From positions 62,001-126,000 of the forward strand of contig NZ_CP108475.1 in NCBI RefSeq assembly GCF_036226445.1: 64,000 nucleotides of DNA, written 5' to 3'. Below are positions 31,868 to 39,873 of this stretch, piece after piece. Source of the stretch: Streptomyces sp. NBC_01255 (lineage in GTDB: Bacteria > Actinomycetota > Actinomycetes > Streptomycetales > Streptomycetaceae). The notes beneath the pieces are model-generated. The model saw only the letters and a program-made list of their open reading frames with translations, was not told where the DNA came from and did not search any database. Positions within the stretch are counted from its first letter, which is position 1. Each line of letters opens with the position of its first letter. Both the position numbers and the translations under genes were made by a program.

Positions 31868-32398
31868 GTGTCTCTCATCACCGAGTACATCACCAGCGCC
31901 CGGCCGGATCGTGGGCTCGTGGAGGTGTACGACTCGGACGCCTACGTCGGCAGCGACGAGGCGTACTACCGGTCAAGGACCCAGGTAGTCGCCGGAGACG
32001 GCTATCACCTCTACCTGCAGACCCGCCAGCCCGACATCGCGGTAAAGGTCATCATCAGGGTCTGGGACACCCCCCAGAACCCCCCGGAAGACGCCGAGGG
32101 CACGGTCCCTGTCTCTCTGCAATCAGAGACGGGCCAGCTCGTCATCAACCAGGTCACCTTCGGGCCGGCGGGCGAGATGGTCTTGCCTCGACCCGGCGTC
32201 TACGACGGCCACGCGGCATGGAGCGGGCGAGAAGCCACAGCCGCCTACTACAACGCGTGCACCCAGCGCGGTGCCGAGGAACAATGGGACGCGGAACAGA
32301 TCGGAGCAGCGTGGAGCCAGTGCCCCACGACTGAGCAGTACACCCTCGACCTGTGGTTCGTCCGGGAATCCGAACCAGACGACGACTGGGACGAATAG
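31868..32398 (+). CDS. Hypothetical protein, 176 aa
   Basis: GTG 31868 has CGGAG at about 5 nt. The product (MSLITEYITSARPDRGLVEV...) is acidic and beta-rich, with YHLYLQTRQPDIAVKVIIRV and an aromatic C-terminal half ending ESEPDDDWDE. No signal peptide, membrane segment or metal motif is visible. The closest general impression is a small soluble beta-barrel or immunity-type protein, but no family is recognised. It stands alone, upstream of a DciA-tail fragment. Confidence 0.7.
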   Translation: MSLITEYITSARPDRGLVEVYDSDAYVGSDEAYYRSRTQVVAGDGYHLYLQTRQPDIAVKVIIRVWDTPQNPPEDAEGTVPVSLQSETGQLVINQVTFGPAGEMVLPRPGVYDGHAAWSGREATAAYYNACTQRGAEEQWDAEQIGAAWSQCPTTEQYTLDLWFVRESEPDDDWDE

Positions 32399-32530
32399 CC
32401 TGCGCCCACCAGCGCATCGAGCGCCTTCTCCAGCTCCCCCTCCGCGCCCACGGCCGCGTCCGGACCAGGGATCGGCGACGGGTAGAGGTTCGTGTCGCGG
32501 GTGGGGGCCGCCACAACCTCGCCTGGCATC

Positions 32531-32641
32531 GTCTCCCCCGACATCGAGGACGGCCAGGAGGACGAGGTGCCGATACCGCTCGAAGATGTCCGCGCCCAGC
32601 AGCGCCAGACCGCCGCTCGCGCCCTCCGCCGAACCGGATGA
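32531..32641 (+). pseudogene. DciA-like tail fragment (copy 2)
   Basis: The 37-codon frame ends at TGA 32639-32641 and reads PDIEDGQEDEVPIPLEDVRA followed by QQRQTAARALRRTG. It matches the C-terminal part of the DciA-like protein (28088-28190) at most positions in protein and DNA. No DciA body precedes it. It is a remnant left by duplication or recombination. Confidence 0.65.
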
Positions 32642-32738
32642 GTGCTCTGGTAATCGCGTCGGGCGAGACGGACGCGGGATCGGCTGCGGAGCCGCCGTGT
32701 GTGGTGGCACGCTGAGTTGGGACGAAAGGTGGGGGTTC

Positions 32739-34391
32739 GTGCGAGGTGACAGGCGGCAGATTCAGACGGCGGTTCTGGGCAGCGCGGACTCGGAGGAGCC
32801 GCTGATGCTGCCGCTGGAGGCGATCGAGCTGGACGCCTTCCGCCGGCAGCACGAGCACGACACGTACTGGTGCGGGCTGCTGCTCGGAGGCTGCGGCCTG
32901 CAGCTGACCACCAAGCTCTACACCGACCGCGTCTGCCACTTCTCTCACTTCCCGAACCCTGACGGGCACCCTCACCTGTGCGGACGCCGTGCCCGCGGCG
33001 TGGCGAGCGCCGACCACCTGTACGTGAAGGCCGCAGCCGATGCCTGGCTGCGCGGGCGCGGGACGCAGGCCGGCTTCGACTTCGTCCAGCCGGATGGGGT
33101 GCCGATCGGGTCGGTCGTCGACATCCAGCTCCCGCACAAGAGGCTGCGCGTGCACCTGGACCAAGAGGTGGCGCCGGACTGGGACGCGGAGCACGAGCCG
33201 GTGCTCGGGGTGTCTGTTCCGGTGGACTCCGACACCCTGATCGACCGCTGGTACGTGCACCGCATCCGTCTGGACAGCGAAGGCACCACCCGCCGGGTGC
33301 GGATCGGCACCGAGGCGTTCGCCCGGCCCACCGAGTGGTTCGCCCTGGACGAATGCGAGATCACCGACCGGGGCCTGTCCACCCCGGCGGTCGAGCGGAT
33401 CGTCCAGGCCCGTAACACGCCTTCCTCGACCGTGTGGACTCCGGGCAAGAAGCAGGAGGAACCGGAGCAGGACGTTCAGGCGCACGAGCTGATGCGCCGG
33501 CTGCTCTACGCCCGTCGGACCGAGTCCACCGATCTGGCGCAAGAAGTGTGCCGCGAGATCACCGAGCTGGCCGGGGTGAGCCCACAGCTCCAGCGCCAAC
33601 TGGACGCCGCCCGCCGCAACGCCCTGCTCTGGGTGAAGAAGGAGACAGAGGCCCGCCAGGAACTGTTTGCCCGCTTGAACCAGGCCATGGCCGATCAGAA
33701 GACCGGCAGGGTCAAAGCGCTCCTGGCGGAAGTGAAGACGGTCACCCGGGACGGCCGGTCCGAGGAGGAGGAGCACACGGTCCGCGCGGCCGCTGACTAC
33801 CTGGCCGCCGTGGTATCGGCCGCGCTCGCACGCCTGGACACCCTCCTTGAGGACATCAGTCGCCTGCCTGCGAACGAGGACCCATGGCGCCTGAAGGCCA
33901 AAGTCCAGCAGCTGTTCCAGGCAGCCACCGGGATCGGCAAACTCGGGGAGCACCGGCAGGCTCAGCTCGAGCTGTGGAGCCAACGCCTGCGATACATGCC
34001 TTTCCCGCCCCAACCCTCCACACCACTCAGGCCGCTCAAGCCGCAGGAGACCGCACCGCTCCACCAGCAGGTCGGCCAGGCGTACTGGAACACCAGGCCG
34101 TGCCCGCACTGCGGAGTGGACCCCGGCCAGCAGTGCGTCATCGACGAAGGGCGACGTACCGGTCAGGCACGGAAGGTGCCGCATGCCGATCGGCTGCGGT
34201 CCACCATCCGCGAGCTCCAGGAGCAGCAGAAAAAGCACGAGGTGGCCCGGACCGTGTGGCAGGTGTACGACGTGGCCTGCCCCGACTGCGACCAGAAAGC
34301 CGGGGCCTGGTGCCTCACACCTGGCAGACCGCACTCCTCGCGTTCCAGGCGCGCCAAGGAACGCACCGAGCAGCAAGAGCCGCGCTTCTGA
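32739..34391 (+). CDS. CoiA-like protein with two C-terminal zinc fingers
   Basis: The 550-residue protein starts at GTG 32739. The N-terminal part (about 10-115) has a CoiA-like order: WCGLLLGGCGL, then CHFSHFPNPD and CGRRARGVASADHLYVKAA; a further part FDFVQPDGVPIGSVVDIQLP could contain the nuclease-like acidic residues. A helical middle follows. Near 454 is CPHCGVDPGQQC and near 513 CPDCDQKAGAWCLTPG, both phage-type zinc fingers. CoiA-family proteins are linked to DNA uptake and recombination and to nuclease activity. The longer upstream frame runs over the DciA fragment and is rejected. Confidence 0.7.
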   Translation: MRGDRRQIQTAVLGSADSEEPLMLPLEAIELDAFRRQHEHDTYWCGLLLGGCGLQLTTKLYTDRVCHFSHFPNPDGHPHLCGRRARGVASADHLYVKAAADAWLRGRGTQAGFDFVQPDGVPIGSVVDIQLPHKRLRVHLDQEVAPDWDAEHEPVLGVSVPVDSDTLIDRWYVHRIRLDSEGTTRRVRIGTEAFARPTEWFALDECEITDRGLSTPAVERIVQARNTPSSTVWTPGKKQEEPEQDVQAHELMRRLLYARRTESTDLAQEVCREITELAGVSPQLQRQLDAARRNALLWVKKETEARQELFARLNQAMADQKTGRVKALLAEVKTVTRDGRSEEEEHTVRAAADYLAAVVSAALARLDTLLEDISRLPANEDPWRLKAKVQQLFQAATGIGKLGEHRQAQLELWSQRLRYMPFPPQPSTPLRPLKPQETAPLHQQVGQAYWNTRPCPHCGVDPGQQCVIDEGRRTGQARKVPHADRLRSTIRELQEQQKKHEVARTVWQVYDVACPDCDQKAGAWCLTPGRPHSSRSRRAKERTEQQEPRF

Positions 34392-34756
34392 GACCTCAGT
34401 CCGACCGGAAAGAGGTACGTCGAAGCCGTTCATGCGTGTTCCGTCAGGATCTGCCTCCCTGCCCTTGGCACAACGGGGCCGCAGTGCAGGGATGGAGGCC
34501 GCACCGCGACGACCTTCCGCCTGGCTTCGAGGACGCTCTGGCGGGCTGACGCGGCTTTTCGCTAAGCTGCGCTTTGCGTGACTCGTATCTTCACAGGGTC
34601 GCTGCCCATCCGGGTGGTGACCCTTTGTCATATGCGGCTCGGCGAGCCGCCGACTGCCGGTCATACGGCTTCGCCAGCCTCTTTCCCCAGGGCGTTTTCC
34701 GTGTCACACTGAGGGCGGCCCCGGCGTGCCCGGAAACGGCCGGCGCCAGAGATGCG

Positions 34757-34921
34757 GGCCATCGTCCAACGACGGTGGCCCTTCGTCATTTCACGGACAG
34801 CGGCGCTCCGGGACGCCTCGCGGCCGCGCGGTGCGCTGGACCGGCATCGGGCACAGCAGCGCGGCCCGTCACGACGAAGGCCTTGCGCCGGAGTAAAGGC
34901 CATCGTCCGGGGACGGTGGCC
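34757..34921. repeat. Repeated hairpin unit
   Basis: Two copies of GGCCATCGTC-N4-GACGGTGGCC occur at 34757-34780 and 34898-34921, each followed by CTTCGTC. A weaker third copy, CCATCCGGGTGGTGACCCTT, lies near 34608. Repeated terminator-like stems in a 780-nt gene-free region (34392-35175) suggest a duplicated element or stacked terminators. Confidence 0.5.
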
Positions 34922-35032
34922 TTCGTCGTGTCCGGCACCACGACACAAAAGGAGGTTGATCCTCTGCGGAGCTAGCGCAACACTGATGCCAGCAGATCGC
35001 GTATGCCCTCATCCAGGGCGTTGTCCATGACA

Positions 35033-35064
35033 GGCGGAAGGTCACCTCGACCTCCGCCTTTTTT
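35033..35064 (+). terminator. Intrinsic terminator with T tract
   Basis: GGCGGAAGGTC pairs with GACCTCCGCC (one bulge) and is followed by six T residues. Such T tracts are rare in this GC-rich DNA, so this is the clearest intrinsic terminator in the window. Confidence 0.75.
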
Positions 35065-35104
35065 GTTGCCCTGCCCAAGGGGCAAGGACACCTCTCTCTT
35101 CCCC

Positions 35105-35156
35105 AGGCCCCGCTCCGAATCTCGGACGGGGCCTTTCGCATGCCCGGATCCGGGCA
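35105..35156. promoter_or_regulatory. Hairpin and palindrome before the 35176 gene
   Basis: AGGCCCCG/CGGGGCCT with an inner TCCGA/TCGGA stem (35105-35134) is followed by the perfect 16-bp palindrome TGCCCGGATCCGGGCA (35141-35156). AAGGAGG begins 4 nt later. The palindrome may be an operator or a stem that affects access to the ribosome binding site. Confidence 0.45.
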
Positions 35157-35175
35157 CTCCAAGGAGGCCACCTCC

Positions 35176-35703
35176 ATGAACCCGACGTTCGACGACCCCA
35201 GCATCATGGCCGTCTACCGCTACCTGACCGGTGCCGCCGAGCCGCCCCGCACCGGGCAGCGCCCCACCCCAGCCAACATGCCGCGGCGCATCCAGCGCCC
35301 CCGAAGCGCGGCCGACATCGCCCGAGCCGAAGGCCTCGACCTCGGCGACATGACCCGCAGGCCCCGTTCCGAGCGGCGCTCCGGCCCCTGCCCGCCCCGT
35401 CGTTCGGCCCTGCGTGTGGTGATGGACCACCTCCTCGAAGCCGGCTGCCCGCGCCAGGAAGCCGCCGAGCTGGCCGGCCGGTGGCTGCAAGTCGACCCCT
35501 CCGCCGAGGGGGTGCGCCGCTGGATGGACACGATCGGCGCATACCGGCCCGACGTCGCCCTTCAACTGCGCCTGCACAACTTGGGCACCGACGACCTGGA
35601 CGTACCGGTCGACGGCACGCCCGCCCGTCGACGGCTGCGTGACGGCGAACCGATCGGCCAGGTCATCGCAGCCCTCCTGGCGCTGCGACAGCCACCCGCC
35701 TGA
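35176..35703 (+). CDS. Hypothetical protein, 175 aa
   Basis: The ATG at 35176 has a perfect AAGGAGG at 8 nt, one of the best sites in the window, so good translation is likely. The product (MNPTFDDPSIMAVYRYLTGA...) has a proline/arginine-rich first half and a helical second half (MDHLLEAGCPRQEAAELAGR; EGVRRWMDTIGAYRPDVALQ). No catalytic motif is seen. It precedes the PIN-like gene by 168 nt and could be its partner. The function is unknown. Confidence 0.72.
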   Translation: MNPTFDDPSIMAVYRYLTGAAEPPRTGQRPTPANMPRRIQRPRSAADIARAEGLDLGDMTRRPRSERRSGPCPPRRSALRVVMDHLLEAGCPRQEAAELAGRWLQVDPSAEGVRRWMDTIGAYRPDVALQLRLHNLGTDDLDVPVDGTPARRRLRDGEPIGQVIAALLALRQPPA

Positions 35704-35871
35704 ACCCGCCGCCCCCGGTGCCGGCCGGTCCCGTCACACCGGCGTGCGTGCGAACGCCCCGCCACAACGGCGGGACGCTCGCACGCCCCCCGCCCAGGTC
35801 ATGCCACGCCACAAACCGGCCCTGGTGCGCCCCGTCCAGCTCAGCCAACCAGCTTCTCCCTTGGAGGAACC

Positions 35872-36318
35872 ATGACCGCCCCGGTACACCCCGCCCCGGC
35901 CACACCCGGATCCCGCGCGACGGCACCGATCGCCGTTGTCCTGGACCACACGACCGCCACCGCGCTGCACGATCCCCACAACCCGTTCCACAAGGCCATG
36001 GAGCAGCTCTACGACGAAGCAAGCAAAGGCTTCGGCGCCCTGTACGTCCCCGCGCTCTGCCTGACTGCCGCGGACGCCTGCCACCCGGGCCTGCTCGCCT
36101 CCATCAACAGCCGCCGGTTCATCCAGATCGAAGCCTTCGACACCGCCGTCGCGCTCACCACCACTGGGATTCAATACGCCGGATACTCCTGGGCCGCCAT
36201 CCACGCCATCCACGCCGCCCGTCCAAGCGCCGACTTCCCCACCGGCCGCTGCCTCCTCACCCTCACCCCCGAGCTGTATGAGGGAACAGGCGTCCATGCT
36301 TTCCACCCCGACCGGTAA
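35872..36318 (+). CDS. PIN-domain-like protein, 148 aa
   Basis: After a short proline-rich start the protein shows IAVVLDHTTATAL (an aspartate at the end of strand 1), ALYVPALCLTAADACHPGLL and a C-terminal WAAIHAIHAARPSADFPTGR followed by CLLTLTPELYEG. The order resembles PIN/VapC RNases, though the usual second and third acidic residues are not clear. The ATG at 35872 has GGAGG upstream. No typical VapB antitoxin is next to it; the 175-aa gene upstream is a possible partner. Confidence 0.55.
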   Translation: MTAPVHPAPATPGSRATAPIAVVLDHTTATALHDPHNPFHKAMEQLYDEASKGFGALYVPALCLTAADACHPGLLASINSRRFIQIEAFDTAVALTTTGIQYAGYSWAAIHAIHAARPSADFPTGRCLLTLTPELYEGTGVHAFHPDR

Positions 36319-36348
36319 CCACCTGCCGGAGTACGGCACGGAAGGACG

Positions 36349-36414
36349 TTGCTTGAGGATGTCCGGGCTAAGCAGCGTTGGGCCGACGAGGCCGTACGCA
36401 TCGCCGCGATCCTG
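36349..36414 (+). pseudogene. DciA-like tail fragment (copy 3)
   Basis: The stretch LLEDVRAKQRWADEAVRIAA matches LEDVRAQQRQAAEAVRAAA at the end of the DciA-like protein. It is in the same frame as the following gene but has no start signal and no DciA body, and the next 60 codons are low quality. It is followed by a gene with an MPKK start, as at the intact locus. Confidence 0.55.
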
Positions 36415-36606
36415 TGGCCGGCGCCGAGCGGCCGGGAGGGACGGTGTCTCGACCGTGGCTCCCGCCCTGCGCCAGGCCGGGTGACAGCACTGCGGCAGGA
36501 CGATCAACCGGCAGATCACATAGGCCTTTCAGTTGATCGAGGTACAGGTGCCACCTGGCCACTGCAAGGATCATCGAGCCACGAAAAGGTGAGGAGAGCG
36601 ACGAGG

Positions 36607-37491
36607 ATGCCGAAGAAGCGCAAGAAGGACCGCAAGGCGCCCCACAAGCCTGCCGTAGTTCGTACAGCCCCGACCCAATACACAGAACTGGCGGATTGGG
36701 ACGATGCCCCGGAGGAGGAGTTCAACCCGCTCGCATCCCTTAAGGACCGGTTTCCCACTCCTGCTGACGCGGTGAAAACCGTTCAGGCTGGCGAAGAGGT
36801 GGAGTGGATCGGCAGCGTCGAAGGCGCCAAGATGCGCCACCGCGTCGTCCTGACCGACAACAGCGAAGCTCTCATTGAGCAGGCCGTTTTCCTCGACGGC
36901 GCCCTGGAACAGATGGTGCTGTGCGCCGCGCACCAGGCCGGCGAACACGGCCGGGACGAACTGCACGCCGGAGTGCTCGTCGCTCTCGATGTCCTGCACA
37001 CCGTGATCCGCCCGATTACGGAATCGGATGTCCGCAATTTCCAGCCCGGCTACACCGCTGCCGTACTCGAGTCCTTCCAGGAAGCGCCTGAACCCCATGG
37101 CCCGGGCACCCCGGTGTTCGGATGGCGCACCTTCCACAGCGTCGGCCCGAACACCACCTGGGACGACACCGTCGACACGGCCACCTGGAACAGCTCCACC
37201 ATGATGTCCGGCTTCCTCGGGGACTCGGACGACGTGCCCGAGCTCCAGCCCCTCCAGCTCGCACGGCTGCTGCGCGACCACGGGGTACCGGTCATCCTCT
37301 GCGCCGGTTGCGGCGATCCCATCACCGACCGACACCCGCGATGGAACGGTGTATGGGTCTCGCCCGGCAACGACACTGGCCCGCTCTGCGAAGCGCCCAC
37401 CCCCGCGCTGCAGCTCCCGGCCCCCCGACTCGGGTGGCTCACCGACGCAGAGTTCGGCCACCCACACCTGCCCGCACCCATGGCTGACTGA
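36607..37491 (+). CDS. Hypothetical protein with basic N-terminus, 294 aa
   Basis: The ATG at 36607 begins MPKKRKKDRKAPHKPAVVRT, like the gene after the intact DciA-like gene (28336). A GAGGAG site lies about 11 nt upstream. The middle is helical and acidic (LIEQAVFLDGALEQMVLCAA; RDELHAGVLVALDVLHTVIR), and the C-terminal part has CAGCGDPITDRHPRW, a single CxxC that may be half of a zinc site. An in-frame extension to 36349 contains the DciA fragment and is not used. The function is unknown. Confidence 0.7.
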   Translation: MPKKRKKDRKAPHKPAVVRTAPTQYTELADWDDAPEEEFNPLASLKDRFPTPADAVKTVQAGEEVEWIGSVEGAKMRHRVVLTDNSEALIEQAVFLDGALEQMVLCAAHQAGEHGRDELHAGVLVALDVLHTVIRPITESDVRNFQPGYTAAVLESFQEAPEPHGPGTPVFGWRTFHSVGPNTTWDDTVDTATWNSSTMMSGFLGDSDDVPELQPLQLARLLRDHGVPVILCAGCGDPITDRHPRWNGVWVSPGNDTGPLCEAPTPALQLPAPRLGWLTDAEFGHPHLPAPMAD

Positions 37492-37583
37492 CCAGGAACA
37501 GACATCTCAGCAGCCCGAGACCGATCGATACGTCGGCTGGGCGCGGTCGGAGACCATGTCGGCCTCGCAGGCCGGGGCGAGCG

Positions 37584-37997
37584 ATGAGCACCGGGGTTCC
37601 TGGCAGTGTCCCCGCGGCCGCGCGCGGCGTTGGGGACGGCATGGGGCTGGTGGACCGGGCAGGGCCCGGCATCGAGGAGCAGGCGGATCAGGTGGCGGAG
37701 GCGGCGTGCGAGCTCGCGGACGCCGCAGCCGGGTCCGGCTGGAGCTTGGCGGCCGTCGATGACGCCCTGGTCGCGATCGACACCTTGGCCGCCGCGCTCG
37801 CCCAGGTCGACCCGGAGGTGGCCGAGGTGCTGGCCGCGGTGACTGCCGCGACGTCCACGGCCCGCCGCCGCTTCGGCCTGCCCGTCGAGCCCGATCCGGC
37901 GCCGGCCGGGGCAGAGCGGGTGTCGGACCCGCGCCCTGCCCGCAGTCCTCGGCCCAGGCGGCGCGGTCTCGGACCCGGATTTCAGGGCATCCGCTGA
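37584..37997 (+). CDS. Hypothetical Ala-rich helical protein, 137 aa
   Basis: The frame opens at ATG 37584 (or ATG 37641, MGLVDRAGPGIEEQADQVAE). The central 80 residues form alanine-rich helices (AACELADAAAGSGWSLAAVD; VEVLAAVTAATSTARRRF region), and the tail is arginine/proline-rich. No ribosome binding site is obvious. Similar helical proteins often accompany regulators, but no family can be named. Confidence 0.55.
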   Translation: MSTGVPGSVPAAARGVGDGMGLVDRAGPGIEEQADQVAEAACELADAAAGSGWSLAAVDDALVAIDTLAAALAQVDPEVAEVLAAVTAATSTARRRFGLPVEPDPAPAGAERVSDPRPARSPRPRRRGLGPGFQGIR

Positions 37998-38061
37998 ACC
38001 GCACAGTCGCCTTGGCCCCCCTGACGTGCCAAGATCCCGATCAGCAACGAGGGGAGCGGGT

Positions 38062-38439
38062 GTGGCTGTGAGAGCGGCAGGGCCGGATGCGGTGGTGCGC
38101 GGTGTCGAGGAGCTGACCATCGAGGAGGTTGAGAGGCTGTTGGGCTGGCTCTTCCCCCGCCTTGATCCCAAGGCGCCCGGCGTCTTGGCGACTGCGCAGT
38201 TCGCCGAGAGGAGGGTACGCGAGCAGCTGGCACGGCGGGATGCCGAAACCGTGCCGGGCTTGCCGGTGCTGGCCGACCTGGCACAGGACTGGCACTTCCT
38301 GCGGCAGGTCGTGCGCGGGATCGCTGGCGTCGAACTTCCTGACGACCTGACCGTGGTCTGGAAGGGGACGTTTGCCTACATCCCCCGAGCCACGGGCGCG
38401 AGTGCGACGGCCGCGGCAGGGACGATGCTGTGGGGATGA
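38062..38439 (+). CDS. Hypothetical protein, 125 aa
   Basis: GTG 38062 is preceded by AGGGGAG. The product (VAVRAAGPDAVVRGVEELTI...) is helical, with IEEVERLLGWLFPRLDPKAP and DLAQDWHFLRQVVRGIAGVE. No motif of known function is present. It lies downstream of the Ala-rich gene on the same strand. The following 160 nt to 38602 hold no gene. Confidence 0.62.
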   Translation: MAVRAAGPDAVVRGVEELTIEEVERLLGWLFPRLDPKAPGVLATAQFAERRVREQLARRDAETVPGLPVLADLAQDWHFLRQVVRGIAGVELPDDLTVVWKGTFAYIPRATGASATAAAGTMLWG

Positions 38440-38602
38440 GGAAGTAGCCGGCCTGGTCCGCCACGTGCTGCGCCAGAACTACGAGGTGCGGACGGTCAGC
38501 TCCTCGAGGACGTCCAAGACCAGGGTCAGCAGGTCAGCCACGGTAGTGACGGCTCTTGTGGCCCGGCTGTCTCTTCGCGGGTCTTGCGTACGGACGTGTC
38601 CG

Positions 38603-38821
38603 TCAACCGGCCGCCGTCCCGGGCTCGGGGCGGCGGCGGGGTGAGGTGGGGCCGTCGCCTTGCGGGGCGGGATGTCCGGTGTCCTTCGTGAAGTGCAGCC
38701 ACGCGCTCAGCGCCGCCTGCAGTTCGACTACCGCCGCCCGGTCGAGGAGTTCGTCTGTCGGTCCGACGTGCAGCCGCGCGTCCTGGCTGATCCGACATCG
38801 GTGTCCGCCGTGGCGCGACGG
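38603..38821 (-). pseudogene. Start-less continuation of the 38822 gene beyond a TAG
   Basis: The frame directly after the TAG of the 72-aa gene continues for 73 codons with high third-position GC and a sensible sequence (ISQDARLHVGPTDELLDRAA followed by VVELQAALSAWLHF), ending at TGA 38603-38605. It contains no ATG, GTG or TTG near its beginning. It is probably the second half of one gene broken by an amber mutation, or a readthrough extension. Confidence 0.5.
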
Positions 38822-39040
38822 CTACGGGGCGGGCAGGCGGCGGGCGAGGTTGGCGGCGAGTTGCCCAGCCGCCTGGCCGCGCCTGTCCGGGGCGAGCCGC
38901 TCCAGGAGCTGGAGGTACTCGATCGTCTCGCGGGCCTCGGCGTGCGTGAGCAGGGCGAGGCGGGTCTCGTCCGGGTAGGTGCCGGCCACCGGTGCGGCGG
39001 CGTTGTCGTGGTCCATGCCCTTCTCAACGCCGGTCGCCAT
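38822..39040 (-). CDS. Small helical protein ending at an in-frame amber stop
   Basis: The ATG at 39040 (MATGVEKGMDHDNAAAPVAG) or 39016 (MDHDNAAAPV) starts a protein of 72 or 64 residues. Its helical end (HAEARETIEYLQLLERLAPD; GQLAANLARRLPAP) stops at TAG 38822-38824, after which coding character continues in frame. No good ribosome binding site is seen. The function is unknown. Confidence 0.6.
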   Translation of the reverse strand: MATGVEKGMDHDNAAAPVAGTYPDETRLALLTHAEARETIEYLQLLERLAPDRRGQAAGQLAANLARRLPAP

Positions 39041-39627
39041 AGCGGGGGTACGGGAGGATCGAGCTCGCAGGCGGGCCCGGCCGTCCGGGGGGCTGACGCG
39101 CGTCGAGCCGGCGGCCATGGAGGCCGCCGGCTCGATGTCGTGGTCCGGGGGCACTCCGGGGCCACGTTGTCCCTGAGCTATGCCATGCGGTACAGGGGCG
39201 TGGTCGGATCCTCGCAGCGGCGGCGGGACCTGGGCAACCCAAACTGGTTTACGGATGGGTGTTTACACGATCGTCTAACGATGAAGGCCGCCACCATCAA
39301 TCCGAACGTGTGGACGGTAGAGCAGATGTGCTGGTCACAAGGGTGAGGTGCACCCGGAGCATGATCTTTTAGCCACGGTTCGACCCGATACGGCTACAGG
39401 AATTTCTGGAGAATCCAGGTTTCCCGGGTGAGATGGACGTGAAGGAAGTGCACCCATTCGTCGTAACACCCCGTCACGGAGTGGCACGATCTCTGTCACC
39501 GCGACAAGGGCAGGGCACGCCCCGCGGGATGCAGTGCGGTACAGCCGCGGAGCCGATCCGGCTCCGCGGCACACCGGTTCGGCCGCTTCCCTGTACGGCC
39601 GGACCCATCTACGAAGGGTGTACCCCC
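39041..39627. other. Intergenic stretch, 587 nt
   Basis: Less GC-rich than the flanks near 39230-39450. A 21-codon frame at 39284-39346 (MKAATINPNVWTVEQMCWSQ) might be a leader peptide but has no clear signal. A strong terminator is listed separately. Promoter-like TTTACG and TTTACA elements occur near 39248 and 39272. Confidence 0.35.
39544..39570. terminator. Perfect 12-bp hairpin
   Basis: GCCGCGGAGCCG (39544-39555) and CGGCTCCGCGGC (39559-39570) pair with a 3-nt loop, 57 nt before the membrane protein gene. It may end a transcript from the left or attenuate the XRE operon. Confidence 0.6.
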
Positions 39628-39870
39628 ATGAGGATCATCACGCGCCGCCACACGCGGCACCTGCTCTTCCCCGACGCGGTCGTCATCGTGGTCGTGGCCG
39701 TCATCGCGCTCGTCCTGGCGCGCACCGGCACGCCGCCCCTCGACGCCGTGCTGTTCGCGGCCGGGGCGGGCGCGGCCGGGGCGGTGACGGTCCGGCTGGC
39801 CACGAGCGGGGCGCTTACCCGGCTCGTCCGCTCCGCCGTGGCCGTCCTCCAGGCGCCCCCGCAGGTCTGA
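39628..39870 (+). CDS. Small two-helix membrane protein, 80 aa
   Basis: The ATG at 39628 has GAAGGGTG upstream. After a basic start (MRIITRRHTRHLLFPDAVVI) come two hydrophobic helices at about 14-32 and 38-58 and a short amphipathic end. The stop is 3 nt before the XRE gene start, so they are cotranscribed. The protein may anchor or signal to that regulator; the function is unknown. Confidence 0.65.
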   Translation: MRIITRRHTRHLLFPDAVVIVVVAVIALVLARTGTPPLDAVLFAAGAGAAGAVTVRLATSGALTRLVRSAVAVLQAPPQV

Positions 39871-39873
39871 CCC

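Noticed and set aside
32248..32544. Minus-strand frame before the CoiA-like gene
   Set aside because: The first 45 codons look coding-like, but the rest runs antisense through the 31868 gene; at most a truncated remnant.
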